Virus record (IMG/VR): IMGVR_UViG_3300044615_000589
Coordinates: 1-22,480 of that record
Source of the DNA: a virus
Length of the DNA: 22,480 nt
Direction: 5' to 3' (one strand)
Positions 7,293 to 14,704 of the stretch are shown in pieces (position 1 is the first letter of the stretch; each line of letters starts with the position of its first letter). A program made the translations under genes and the position numbers. The notes beneath the pieces are model-generated. The model was given only the letters and a program-made list of their open reading frames with translations, ran no database searches and was not told the origin of the DNA.

Positions 7293-7673
7293 TTAAGGTT
7301 GTGGGCCGTAGCCCAAGGTGAACTGCAAATTCGTGATCCAATGCCGTTCCGTGTTTTGCGCCTCCGATGAGGTCGCGACCACGCCGTAAACCTGCACCGC
7401 TGAGCCTGCGCCGGTGACGCCCTTGATCGCGTCTGTCACGTCCTGAACGAGCACAATGTGCTCCGCGACTGTGGAGTCGTCAGCCTGGCTCATTACTGCC
7501 ACGGTCAACGCACCACGTTGCAGCGGTCCACCCACCAGCGCATCCCCGCGAATGTCGAGCAGGATGCACGGCATTGTGATCGACTCCCCGTCGTGCGGAA
7601 GCCCGATGTAGGTGCCGGTGAAGTCGGGCGCAATCTCGTCGCGGATTACTTCGCATGTGAGAAGGTCGATCAT
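7293..7673 (-). CDS. Tail completion / terminator-like protein (gpU-like position)
   Basis: This is a 126-residue protein from ATG at 7673, which overlaps the previous stop (ATGA, 7673-7670). It opens MIDLLTCEVIRDEI and has the alternating strand and helix pattern of tail completion proteins: GESITMPCILLDIRGD, GALTVAVMSQADDSTV, HIVLVQDVTDAI, WITNLQFTLGYGP. Such proteins cap the tail or the connector face. In lambda-like gene order this slot, between a gpFII-like protein and the tail tube, is held by gpZ/gpU homologues. The assignment rests on order, length and general pattern, not on a signature motif. Confidence 0.5.
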   Translation of the reverse strand: MIDLLTCEVIRDEIAPDFTGTYIGLPHDGESITMPCILLDIRGDALVGGPLQRGALTVAVMSQADDSTVAEHIVLVQDVTDAIKGVTGAGSAVQVYGVVATSSEAQNTERHWITNLQFTLGYGPQP

Positions 7674-7972
7674 CGGCTCGGATCCTCCAGGTACAACGTC
7701 CACGAAATAGGATCCTCGGCAATATCACCGATGCGCAGCTCCCTGCCGTTGAGCGTCAGCTTCGTGCCCTTCACCGGCGTCGGAAACCCGGCTTTTTCAA
7801 GCCGCACGGCACCAGTAAAATGCGACTCAAAGCCACCGATGGCCAGCGTCTGCGATTCCTTCTCGCTGGCCACTCCAAACACGGTTGCGCCCTGGTAGAC
7901 GACCGTGTCGGCCTGCATGTAGCCGATTGCGTCGGCCATTGCGGCGGCAGTAATGGCAAGGAATTCAGACAT
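7670..7972 (-). CDS. Head-tail joining protein, gpFII-like
   Basis: This 100-residue protein starts at ATG 7972, which shares one base with the preceding stop (TGATG). It has a helical start (MSEFLAITAAAMADAIGYM). A beta-barrel-like body follows, with GATVFGVASEKESQTLAIGG and VKGTKLTLNGRELRIGDIAEDPISWTL split over residues 68-94. The pattern 'G-x-x-L/F-x-V-N-G-x-x-Y/L-x-I' followed by a late aromatic strand is what I expect from gpFII-type and related head-tail attachment proteins. Its place just after the capsid genes and before the tail genes supports this. Confidence 0.55.
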   Translation of the reverse strand: MSEFLAITAAAMADAIGYMQADTVVYQGATVFGVASEKESQTLAIGGFESHFTGAVRLEKAGFPTPVKGTKLTLNGRELRIGDIAEDPISWTLYLEDPSR

Positions 7973-8205
7973 CAAAGCAGGGATTCAGCCTTGCGGCGGG
8001 ACACAGGCTTTTCGGCAACGAATGTTTCCACCAGCGTCTGAGCCTTGTTCAGCTTCACGCCTTCGGGCGTCGGGTTGCAGACCAAATAGACGCGCCCAGG
8101 GCTGTTGTGCGCCTTGTAAAACTTCCGCGCTTCGTCGGGCGAGCCGGTGGAGAAAATGACCTGCGGGCCTGCGCCGATGTCCTCGAGGACGAGAGAGATT
8201 TTCAT
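7972..8205 (-). CDS. Small protein between coat and connector genes, function unknown
   Basis: This is a 77-residue protein (MKISLVLEDIGAGPQVIFSTG...). A short beta-strand N-terminus is followed by SPDEARKFYKAHNSPGRVYLV and a basic C-terminal tail (KPVSRRKAESLL). It follows the strong terminator behind the coat gene and is the first gene of the next translational unit; its stop overlaps the next start. There is no clear ribosome binding site before ATG 8205. A head-decoration or connector-associated role is possible but unsupported by motif. Confidence 0.5.
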   Translation of the reverse strand: MKISLVLEDIGAGPQVIFSTGSPDEARKFYKAHNSPGRVYLVCNPTPEGVKLNKAQTLVETFVAEKPVSRRKAESLL

Positions 8206-8220
8206 TTTGGGATATTCGGT

Positions 8221-8258
8221 GAAAAGCCGGAGCCCCCCGGTGTAGGGAGCCCCGGCTC
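8221..8258 (-). terminator. Rho-independent terminator after the major coat gene
   Basis: Read on the minus strand, two 13-nt arms (8257-8245 and 8237-8225) pair from AGCCGG/CCGGCT outwards, with a GC-rich upper stem, a 7-nt loop and a TTTTC tail. The two imperfect positions become G-U pairs only in minus-strand RNA, which supports the direction. The hairpin begins about 17 bp after the coat stop codon. Confidence 0.75.
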
Positions 8259-8274
8259 TTTGGAGGGTCAGTCG

Positions 8275-9156
8275 TTAGGGAGTGACGATGCGGACGCCCA
8301 TGTTGGTGCCCTTGGCAACGCCGTAGATGATCGACACGTTGATGCAGGTTTTGCCCAGCGCGCGGTCGTAGTAACGGCGGAAGGTCACCGGCAGCCCAAG
8401 CTCGGGCACCACCACTTCGGCGATCTCAATCGAATCTTGCAACGCCGCTTCCGGGTTAACACGGCGGGCGGCCATGATGAGCGCGCTGGAGTGCATCGCA
8501 AACCCGGCCAGCGCTTCGCCATTAACGTCGCAGAGGTCGGACTCGTAAACTTCAAAACCGGACACGCGGGGCACCGTGTTGTTGGCCTTGAACTCCGTGA
8601 TGGTCGGGATTTCAGCGCTGATGAAGGTCTTCAAAACCGCGCCGTAATAGGCAGGGTTGAGGATCATTGCGCGGCCAAACTTCGGAGCTTTAGCGGAGCT
8701 GGTCAGCTGCTGCGCCAGGTCGATGACGTCAGATCGGTCAAAATTGGCTGCGCTCGAGGAAAGCGGAGTCTGCGCAAAGTTCGCAGCGGTCACCAAATTC
8801 CAGAGATCGCCGAACACCTTGGCGCCCAGAGCCTGCACCATAGGCGCGAGGAAAAGGCGTTCAAAGTTGATGGACGACTGGAGAACGTCGATGTCGGTGA
8901 ACCCAAGCGTCACGCCCTGGTGCTGATCCAGCGTGATGGTGCGAGCGGTTGTGTCGCCGTCGGCGGGAGTGTAACCGACGCTGGCGATGTCCACCACGGA
9001 AGGAACCGTAGCAAACCGAGTCGTCACAGACTGCCCAGCGGACGCAACGTCCGTAGAAAAGTCAGTGGTAACGCCACGCAGGGGAGCGAAAGCGTTGGTG
9101 AGGAACGGCAGCGATTGCTGCGCGATCTGAGCAAGAAAAACACCGTTGAGTGCCAT
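8275..9156 (-). CDS. Major coat protein (P22 coat-like, HK97 fold expected)
   Basis: This 293-residue protein occupies the coat position, after protease and scaffold and before connector genes, and is followed by a strong terminator, as suits an abundant product. It opens MALNGVFLAQIAQQSLPFL. A segment rich in short strands follows (VTTRFATVPSVVDIASVGYT, TARTITLDQHQGVTLGFTDID), then a long helical segment (FERLFLAPMVQALGAKVFGDL). A later part carries MILNPAYYGAVLKTF and ...LPVTFRRYYDRALGKTCINV. This layout resembles P22 gp5-like coat proteins more than lambda gpE, but it is much shorter than P22 gp5 (430 residues). The fold assignment is inference. Confidence 0.8.
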   Translation of the reverse strand: MALNGVFLAQIAQQSLPFLTNAFAPLRGVTTDFSTDVASAGQSVTTRFATVPSVVDIASVGYTPADGDTTARTITLDQHQGVTLGFTDIDVLQSSINFERLFLAPMVQALGAKVFGDLWNLVTAANFAQTPLSSSAANFDRSDVIDLAQQLTSSAKAPKFGRAMILNPAYYGAVLKTFISAEIPTITEFKANNTVPRVSGFEVYESDLCDVNGEALAGFAMHSSALIMAARRVNPEAALQDSIEIAEVVVPELGLPVTFRRYYDRALGKTCINVSIIYGVAKGTNMGVRIVTP

Positions 9157-9175
9157 ATGATTGAGTCAGTAGAGG

Positions 9176-9586
9176 TTAGGAGTTGAGCTTCATTCTGTCT
9201 TTGTTCGCCGCGTAGAACGCATTGCGCTCGACGAAGCCCAAAGTCTGGTAGTGCGCCCACAATTCGTCTTTCGACTTAGGCGCGGTCGCCGCTTCCGGCT
9301 GAATTGCCACGGGCTGCACGCCTAGACTGGCGACGATTGCGTTTGCCTTCGCAGATGCGTCAGCCTCGGCAGCCTTTACGGCGTCGAGAGCGGCGGCGAG
9401 GTCGCGGTTGTTTGCGTTGGCAAGCTCAAGGGCGGCGGACAATTCCGCGCTGCGGGCCTTGAGTGCGTCAAATTGAGCCACCAGCGCCGAGTGCTCGGCG
9501 GTAAGTGCGTTAAGCGCCGAGAGGTCAGCCTGTGCGGCGGACAACGCTGCCAGCGCGTCGGTAAGGGTTGCCGGAGTAGACTCCAT
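9176..9586 (-). CDS. Putative capsid scaffold protein
   Basis: This 136-residue protein starts at ATG 9586, with AGGGG about 4 nt upstream. The open frame extends through the terminator to 9667 but that part is not believed to be coding. Residues 5-90 form a continuous Ala/Leu-rich coiled coil (TDALAALSAAQADLSALNAL, ELSAALELANANNRDLAAAL). The end is basic (ELWAHYQTLGFVERNAFYAANKDRM...), like the capsid-binding helical tip of scaffolds. Its position between prohead protease and coat gene is the usual place for a scaffold. In lambda the scaffold Nu3 is nested in the protease gene; here it is separate. Confidence 0.65.
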   Translation of the reverse strand: MESTPATLTDALAALSAAQADLSALNALTAEHSALVAQFDALKARSAELSAALELANANNRDLAAALDAVKAAEADASAKANAIVASLGVQPVAIQPEAATAPKSKDELWAHYQTLGFVERNAFYAANKDRMKLNS

Positions 9587-9609
9587 ATACCCCTGAGCGT
9601 TCGGACAAG

Positions 9610-9642
9610 AAAAACCCCGCCGGGAGAGACAGCCCGGCGGGG
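9610..9642 (-). terminator. Rho-independent terminator between protease and scaffold genes
   Basis: On the minus strand a perfect 10-bp stem (CCCCGCCGGG / CCCGGCGGGG, 9642-9633 and 9624-9615) with an 8-nt loop is followed by TTTTT (9614-9610). It lies in the 81-bp gap between the protease stop and the scaffold start. The 17 nt covering its 3' foot and tail are identical to those of the terminator near 12260. Confidence 0.85.
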
Positions 9643-9667
9643 TGGAAACAACAAACCAAATGAACAA

Positions 9668-10477
9668 CTACGCGCCCACCATACGCAAAAGTTCAGAATA
9701 TGCAAGCTCTTCTGTCCCCACTGCGTCGATGAGGTTGCCCATCCTCGCTCGCGGCGCGAGATAAGCGGCCCCGGTCATGTACTCGTCGGCCACCAGCCGG
9801 TTGCGGAGGACGTTGTCCCTGAACTGCGCGAAGCTGTCGTCCACCAGCTGCTGCAAGCTGGCGCGCTGCGCGGGAGTCAGCGATGGCCCCATGCCTGCGC
9901 CTTTAAGCGGTCCCGAAGTGATTGGGTCCCAACGCAAGCCCTCTTCCTCATACATCGCGGATTGATCCACCCAAGGAATGATCGTCCCAATGCTGCCCCA
10001 GGTTGAACCCACGGAGCCGTAGACCTTGTCGCAGGAAACCGCGATGTTGTACGCCGCCGAGCACGCCGTGTCGTCGGAATAGGCGACGATGGGAACTTTC
10101 AGGAACTGAATCAGGTCGGTGATCTCGGAGCAACCCGAGCAACTGCCCCCCGGCGAATTGATCTCAAGCAGCACGCCGCGCACGTTGGCCTCCATGGCGG
10201 ACTCAAGGTCTTCGGCAACCCATTCGTAATCCCACACACCGCAGCACGCCTCGATTGCGCTGATACCCTTGGCAAGCGTGCCCTCAATGCAAATGTGCGC
10301 GATACCCTGCCCGTCGATTTCCATCGGCTCGCGCTGGCTTTTCATCATGCCCTCGTACTCATCGCCATTAGCGCGCACCAGCCGCGCCTCAACGAGTTTG
10401 CGGACGGCTGCGTAGCCGCCGGGCGTGATGAGCCAAGGGCGGTAAAAAACTTGCTCGATGACGCGTTGAAATTTCAT
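9668..10477 (-). CDS. Prohead protease, peptidase family S49 (SppA/gpC-like)
   Basis: This 269-residue protein cleaves scaffold and other head proteins inside the prohead. The ClpP-type core is visible: GIAHICIEGTLAKGIS (about 58-73), LEINSPGGSCSGCSEI (104-119), and the nucleophile in DTACSAAYNIA (Ser140). The presumed general base is in SGPLKGAG (Lys192), which matches the Ser-Lys dyad of S49 enzymes. GSVGSTWGSIGTII follows the serine as usual. Unlike lambda gpC there is no long C-terminal scaffold domain; the downstream gene appears to supply it. ATG 10477 overlaps the portal stop (ATGA). Confidence 0.88.
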   Translation of the reverse strand: MKFQRVIEQVFYRPWLITPGGYAAVRKLVEARLVRANGDEYEGMMKSQREPMEIDGQGIAHICIEGTLAKGISAIEACCGVWDYEWVAEDLESAMEANVRGVLLEINSPGGSCSGCSEITDLIQFLKVPIVAYSDDTACSAAYNIAVSCDKVYGSVGSTWGSIGTIIPWVDQSAMYEEEGLRWDPITSGPLKGAGMGPSLTPAQRASLQQLVDDSFAQFRDNVLRNRLVADEYMTGAAYLAPRARMGNLIDAVGTEELAYSELLRMVGA

Positions 10478-11973
10478 TCGGTCGGTGCGGTTGTGGCAGG
10501 GTTGCCGTTAGGTGTGAGCAAGCCGAACACGTCGCGAGTCAGGCCCGAGCGGTCCACGCGTTTTTTGATCTCGAGTTCCTCGCGTTCCACTTCGTCAAGG
10601 TGCTCCTCGAGCGTTTTGGATCCGCTGGCGAGGATGTCCGTCATGCTGCGCATCCCGGCGCGGTAGGCGTCGATGGCGTCGCGGTTGGCGTAGCCGCTGT
10701 CGGCGGTCAGGCGGGCGGGTTCGGTGAAACGGAACTGGTAGGCGCCACCGCGGTTTGCGTCTGCGCCCGTGTAGGGCGGGAGGATGCCGAGTTCGACAAA
10801 GCGGGCCACGGCAAATGCGCAGCGACGTTTACAAAACGCGGAGAGGTAGGCGTGCCGCTCGGAGGTCACGCGGTTCACCTGCTCTAGGATGATCCGGGCA
10901 CTTGCGCCGCCCAGCTTGCTCATATCCCACCCAAACTCGGGCGGCCATTGTGCGGCCAGCAGTGCGTTGCGGATGAGCCTTTCCTGCAGCCGGTCCTGCG
11001 CTTCCGTGGGGATTTTGGCGTCCAGTTGCTGAATGGACTCTCCAGCGTTGGCGGTCAGGTACTCGATGCGCCCGCCTGCCATCGGCGTGAGCCGCAGTTG
11101 CGAACCGCAGCCGGGCGGCGTCACGTCGGTGAGCGCGTTGTACGCGTCCGATGCGTCGGCCATGCCCTGCTGGTTGGTCACCAACAACCCGATCTTTGCA
11201 GCCATGCGGGACGCTGCTTGGATGTCGTCACCGAGATCCTTGAGGGAAATGAGATCCCGGATCGCGGGAGCAAACGCGCTGATGCCGCGCACCTGGTCCA
11301 CCTCGCGCGGATCCATCGTCAGCATCGCCGACTGCACCGGCACGTCGCGGTCTTCGCTGCCGTCCTGAGCCTCCCCGAGCACCCGATAGGCCACTGCTCT
11401 GTTGGTTTTGGACAGGATGACGCCGTTGTAGATCTTCAGCCCCCGATACCGGCCCTCGGTCAAAACGCCGTCGTCGCCACGGCTGCCGATTTGGTGCCAC
11501 GGCACCTGCTGGAGTTGCGGGTAGCCGTTGGCGGTCGTGGTGAGAATCGTCAGCAGGTCGCCCTCCCGGTCGATCGCCACGGACTCAAGCCGGAGCCCTT
11601 CCCACCAGCTTTTGCCGTCGAGGTAAGCAATCTGCATCCAGTCGAGCAGCACCGCCTCGGCCTGCTTGCCCCACTCGCGGTCAGCGCCGGTGAAAATGGG
11701 TCGCATTGCCATCCCCACGGTGAGCATGGATTTCTGGTCGATGGCGGCGTTTACGACGCCCGTGTTCCAGTAGAGCTTGCGCGCCGCCGAATTGACGGTG
11801 CGCCACTCGCCGACGGTCAGTTCGCGGCTGATGCTTTGGGTGTGGTTGCGCCAGTAGGGTTCGCCCCAGACGCCGCCTTCTACTAGGCGTTGCCTGCGGT
11901 AGGCTGCGTAATTGGCGCCCACCTTTGGCGTGCCTACCCCCATGAAATTCTTGATGCGGTCCAGAAAGCTCAT
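10474..11973 (-). CDS. Portal protein, lambda gpB-like
   Basis: This 499-residue protein forms the dodecameric portal through which DNA is packed. It opens MSFLDRIKNFMGVGTP and has ANYAAYRRQRLVEGGVW. The typical lambda-type portal core follows: SISRELTVGEWRTVNSAARK, NTGVVNAAIDQKSMLTVG, REVDQVRGISAFAPAIRDL, LGDDIQAASRMAAKIGLLVT, PPEFGWDMSKLGGASARIIL. The C-terminal tail is charged and helical (LEEHLDEVEREELEIKKRV). Length and neighbours (gpW-like before, S49 protease after) match the gpW-gpB-gpC order of lambda. ATG 11973 overlaps the upstream stop (ATGA). Confidence 0.9.
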   Translation of the reverse strand: MSFLDRIKNFMGVGTPKVGANYAAYRRQRLVEGGVWGEPYWRNHTQSISRELTVGEWRTVNSAARKLYWNTGVVNAAIDQKSMLTVGMAMRPIFTGADREWGKQAEAVLLDWMQIAYLDGKSWWEGLRLESVAIDREGDLLTILTTTANGYPQLQQVPWHQIGSRGDDGVLTEGRYRGLKIYNGVILSKTNRAVAYRVLGEAQDGSEDRDVPVQSAMLTMDPREVDQVRGISAFAPAIRDLISLKDLGDDIQAASRMAAKIGLLVTNQQGMADASDAYNALTDVTPPGCGSQLRLTPMAGGRIEYLTANAGESIQQLDAKIPTEAQDRLQERLIRNALLAAQWPPEFGWDMSKLGGASARIILEQVNRVTSERHAYLSAFCKRRCAFAVARFVELGILPPYTGADANRGGAYQFRFTEPARLTADSGYANRDAIDAYRAGMRSMTDILASGSKTLEEHLDEVEREELEIKKRVDRSGLTRDVFGLLTPNGNPATTAPTE

Positions 11974-12236
11974 ATGAAATACGCCTGAGTGCGTCGCACC
12001 GGACCGTTGATGCCCGCCGCTTTGTAATTAAGCGCCTGCTGCGCGAGCATGATGACGTCCAGCGGACTTAACGTGCCGCCCACATTAAACTGGAAAGCGG
12101 CGCCGTCGATGGAACTGGAAACAAGCGTGGACTTGCCCGCGGTCACCAGGTCGAACTTGCTTGCAATGATCGCCCGCAGTTCGGCCACGTCCCGCGTGAG
12201 GAACACTTGGAGCAGGAGTCTTTGGTCAGGAGCCAT
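11970..12236 (-). CDS. Head-tail joining protein, gpW-like
   Basis: This 88-residue protein sits between large terminase and portal, exactly where lambda keeps gpW. It has an N-terminal helix (LLLQVFLTRDVAELRAIIAS), a central hairpin (TLVSSSIDGAAFQFNVGG), a second helix (SPLDVIMLAQQALNYKAAG) and a basic-aromatic end (PVRRTQAYFI). This is the helix-hairpin-helix plan of gpW, although slightly longer. gpW caps the filled head and prepares it for tail attachment. Identity by residue is weak, so the call rests on architecture and position. ATG 12236 lies downstream of a terminator. Confidence 0.6.
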   Translation of the reverse strand: MAPDQRLLLQVFLTRDVAELRAIIASKFDLVTAGKSTLVSSSIDGAAFQFNVGGTLSPLDVIMLAQQALNYKAAGINGPVRRTQAYFI

Positions 12237-12258
12237 CTACCAAAGGCACCGGGACAAG

Positions 12259-12291
12259 AAAAACCCCGGACATGCCACACGGCAGCCGGGG
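12259..12291 (-). terminator. Rho-independent terminator after the large terminase gene
   Basis: On the minus strand CCCCGG (12291-12286) pairs with CCGGGG (12269-12264). An inner GCC/GGC helix closes a 4-nt loop, and TTTTT follows (12263-12259). It lies in the 109-bp gap between terminase and gpW-like genes. The rest of that gap shows nothing clear. Confidence 0.8.
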
Positions 12292-12345
12292 TAGCCTTCC
12301 GTTCCCGCCAGTCGCACACCGTCGGGTTTAGGTTGAGCCTGCACC

Positions 12346-14124
12346 CTACTCTGTCGCGGCTGGTTCGTCAACCTCCGGCGCGGTGGACACCATATCGGGC
12401 AACGCGCCCAGGATCTGCGCGGCGAGCACGTTCATTGCCTCCGCGTCCCACATATGGTTCGGCCTGCCCGTCGCCGTCCACCGCAGCCTGGTCTTTTTGG
12501 TTCGCTTGTCCACCGTTGCCCGTTTGCGTTCGCTGTTCAAATGCCGCAGGTATTCCGGCGGTGCGTCCTGCGGAAACTCCCAAACCGGCGATCCCGTGTT
12601 TCTCAAATTTGCGAGAATGTCTTTTACGGGATCCGACGCCCAGTAAAAGAACGTCACAAACACCCGCTTACCCGCAGGGTCCCGCGTCGTCGGCGCCACC
12701 ACGCGGTCCGGTGCGCTGTAATACCGGCGAATGGGTTTTCCGTCGCTGCCCCGCACGGTAAAGAAATCCTCGGCGCGCCCGATTAGTGCGGTCCATCCGT
12801 ATTTTGCGCAGGTGTCGTAAACCCGCCCGTGAAACGAGTTCCCGGCGTCGAGCAGGCACCGCTTGTCGGGCACCTTCAGCCGGACCTGAATCTCGCGCAG
12901 CTGGTCCACCGTCAGAATCTTTCCCGCCCAGAGCAATCGCGAGTGCCCGTTTTTGAGCCACACCCGCACAATGCCCCAGTAGTGATCTTGTTGGCAGTCC
13001 ACCGTCATCACTCTGGCAAACTCCTCCGGCATCGCGCGCCCGTCCTGCCATTCGTTTTGGAAATACTCTGCAGCTTCTAACTCAAGCGCGGGAAGTTCCT
13101 CCTCGAGTTTCCACGGCATTGCGAGCCGCTGCATTCTGAAGTCCTTTGTCGGCTGCAGCACCCCGAGGTGACGCGCGTCCGAGGCTTGGCACCACTGAAT
13201 CACGAGGTCACTCCAGCGGATCCAGTAAACGGACTGGGCGGACACACGGCGCGAGCGGTAACCGTCGACGTGGTCGTTGCCCTCGGTAATCCATTCGCTC
13301 CGCTGGGTCAGCGCCCGCCGTGCGGCCATAGTGTCAGGCGTGACGTGCTGGCAGTGCGGGCATTCATGCCGGACGCTCTTCACCAGTTCGCCCCAGTTCC
13401 ATTCGCCGTTGGCGTTCTTGGCCTCGTCATACTTGATGTCCACCCACTCCGGTTTCACCCAAGCATCGCAGCCGGGGCACCGATGGCACCAAACAAACTC
13501 CTCCCCAGAGCGCCACTCCTCGCTGAGTTGGTGCGGCTCCTCAAAGCTCTGGCTTGTCAGCAGCGCGTAGCCGTTCCACCGGTCATGCAACCGTTTTTTG
13601 AACTGCGTGATGAGGTCGGAATACTGCCAGCACTCATCCAAAAAGAGAGCCTGCACGGACTTTTCCTGAGCGTTGCTGCTGTTGGCTCCGCCCAGCATCA
13701 GCGGCATGTGCGCGAAATAAATGCCGTCCTTCTTAATGAAATGCCGGTTATTTGGCATCAATTCGCGCAATGGGTCGCACGCGTTCAGGACCGGCATCAA
13801 CCTAGTTGCCATCCATTCCGCGGAGGTCTGGTCGGTCTGGGTGATCGAAAGCATCGGCCCAGGCTGCTGCGCCACTGCCCAGCAGACGAGTGCCTCCAGT
13901 GCAGTTGATTTGCCTGCGCCGGTGCACGCCTGGACGAATGTCTGGCGACAAGTCGGATCGGCAAAGTCGTGGATGACGGCATTCCACCAGGGCGCGGTGC
14001 TGCGGTCAAAATGAGTCGAGCGGGAACTGTGCGGGAATCGGACGTTGGCCTCCAGCCAGTCGAGCGGGTCACCGGCGTAGGCGAGGCGGACACCGGCGCG
14101 GGCACCTTCGGCAAAGGGATTCAT
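12346..14124 (-). CDS. Terminase large subunit, GpA family
   Basis: This 592-residue motor and nuclease packages DNA into proheads. The ATPase has Walker A CTGAGKST (residues 67-74) and Walker B ALFLDECW (159-166), with a coupling SQSFEE segment near 191-196. A zinc-binding insertion typical of the GpA family is seen as CHRCPGC (213-219) and CPHC (255-258). The C-terminal RNase H-like nuclease shows acidic residues in TVDCQQD (Asp376), CLLDAGNS (Asp426) and HMWDAEAM (Asp560). Length is close to lambda gpA (641). Cos-type packaging is therefore likely. ATG 14124 overlaps the small-subunit stop (ATGA). Confidence 0.93.
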   Translation of the reverse strand: MNPFAEGARAGVRLAYAGDPLDWLEANVRFPHSSRSTHFDRSTAPWWNAVIHDFADPTCRQTFVQACTGAGKSTALEALVCWAVAQQPGPMLSITQTDQTSAEWMATRLMPVLNACDPLRELMPNNRHFIKKDGIYFAHMPLMLGGANSSNAQEKSVQALFLDECWQYSDLITQFKKRLHDRWNGYALLTSQSFEEPHQLSEEWRSGEEFVWCHRCPGCDAWVKPEWVDIKYDEAKNANGEWNWGELVKSVRHECPHCQHVTPDTMAARRALTQRSEWITEGNDHVDGYRSRRVSAQSVYWIRWSDLVIQWCQASDARHLGVLQPTKDFRMQRLAMPWKLEEELPALELEAAEYFQNEWQDGRAMPEEFARVMTVDCQQDHYWGIVRVWLKNGHSRLLWAGKILTVDQLREIQVRLKVPDKRCLLDAGNSFHGRVYDTCAKYGWTALIGRAEDFFTVRGSDGKPIRRYYSAPDRVVAPTTRDPAGKRVFVTFFYWASDPVKDILANLRNTGSPVWEFPQDAPPEYLRHLNSERKRATVDKRTKKTRLRWTATGRPNHMWDAEAMNVLAAQILGALPDMVSTAPEVDEPAATE

Positions 14125-14621
14125 AGCGTTTCCACCGATTGCCGAGCGTTGGCTTTGAGCAGTTCGATGCGCGATCGTAGGCGCGGCTGGATGTCGGCTT
14201 CGGTGAGCCCGGCGAGTTGCCCAGGAAGGTCACCAACTAGCGCGTCGAGTTCCGAGCACCAAACGGCCACCACGCGCGTAGCGGTTTCGCGCATCTCGTC
14301 GGCCAGCACCAACTCGCCCTTTTCCCGCTTAATGATGAGGTCCAGCCTCTCAATCTCCTTCTGAAGCTTGGCAGTGCGAGCCTCTTTGTAATCAACCGGC
14401 GGCGCGGCAGTCTTTGCCGGTTTTGACTTGCGTTCTTTGTTTGCGACAAGCGGAGGCTCTACCAATCGATCAGCGGTGTACTCGGCGCGCCACGCTTCTT
14501 GCTCGGCAATAGACCAGTCTCGATCAAACCCTTTGCGTTCCCAAAACTGGACAGCAGAGACACTTACACCAAAATGTTTTGCGGTCTGGCTATATGATGA
14601 CCGTTTATTCTGAGTTGCCAC
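14121..14621 (-). CDS. Terminase small subunit, DNA-recognition protein
   Basis: This 166-residue protein lies immediately upstream of the large subunit. An N-terminal helix-turn-helix is visible (SQTAKHFGVSVSAVQFWERK, residues 11-30), followed by a basic linker. A coiled-coil segment (KLQKEIERLDLIIKREKGEL) and a helical C-terminus (SRIELLKANARQSVETL) would contact the large subunit. This is the Nu1-like plan: winged HTH plus assembly helices. The start is GTG at 14621; no Shine-Dalgarno site is visible, and a promoter-like -10 (14634-14629) lies so close that the transcript could be nearly leaderless. Confidence 0.75.
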   Translation of the reverse strand: MATQNKRSSYSQTAKHFGVSVSAVQFWERKGFDRDWSIAEQEAWRAEYTADRLVEPPLVANKERKSKPAKTAAPPVDYKEARTAKLQKEIERLDLIIKREKGELVLADEMRETATRVVAVWCSELDALVGDLPGQLAGLTEADIQPRLRSRIELLKANARQSVETL

Positions 14622-14628
14622 GCCGCGA

Positions 14629-14658
14629 GTAGTACACTCGGCAATATCTGCCGGTCAA
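14629..14658 (-). promoter_or_regulatory. Candidate promoter of the packaging/structural module
   Basis: On the minus strand TTGACC (14658-14653) is followed after 18 nt by TACTAC (14634-14629). The -35 is good and the -10 is poor (3 of 6). It lies after tandem terminators and just before the small terminase gene, where a new transcript is needed. An inverted repeat fills the spacer. Confidence 0.35.
14639..14653. promoter_or_regulatory. Inverted repeat CGGCA-N5-TGCCG, copy 1 (operator or terminase-binding site)
   Basis: CGGCA (14639-14643) and TGCCG (14649-14653) are perfect inverted arms 5 bp apart. The site overlaps the end of the TTGACC box and its spacer. A second site with the same arms and spacing lies 44 bp away. 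Confidence 0.5.
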
Positions 14659-14680
14659 TACCCCACTTGCGCTGTCTACT

Positions 14681-14699
14681 ATCGGCATTTTTTGCCGAT
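14681..14699. promoter_or_regulatory. Inverted repeat ATCGGCA-N5-TGCCGAT, copy 2 (operator or terminase-binding site)
   Basis: The perfect 7-bp arms (14681-14687 and 14693-14699) are separated by TTTTT. It shares the CGGCA-N5-TGCCG core with copy 1, so one dimeric protein probably binds both. It could also form a small RNA hairpin, but it has no U-tract. Confidence 0.5.
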
Positions 14700-14704
14700 T
14701 GCAC

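Noticed and set aside
8107-9186. 359-codon open frame on the plus strand
   Set aside because: It lies opposite the coat and neighbouring genes, and its text is His/Arg/Val-rich without any motif. It is an antisense shadow of GC-rich coding sequence.
9587-9667. N-terminal extension of the scaffold-like gene to 9667
   Set aside because: The extension would be encoded by a perfect terminator hairpin. ATG 9586 has an upstream AGGGG and begins normal protein text.
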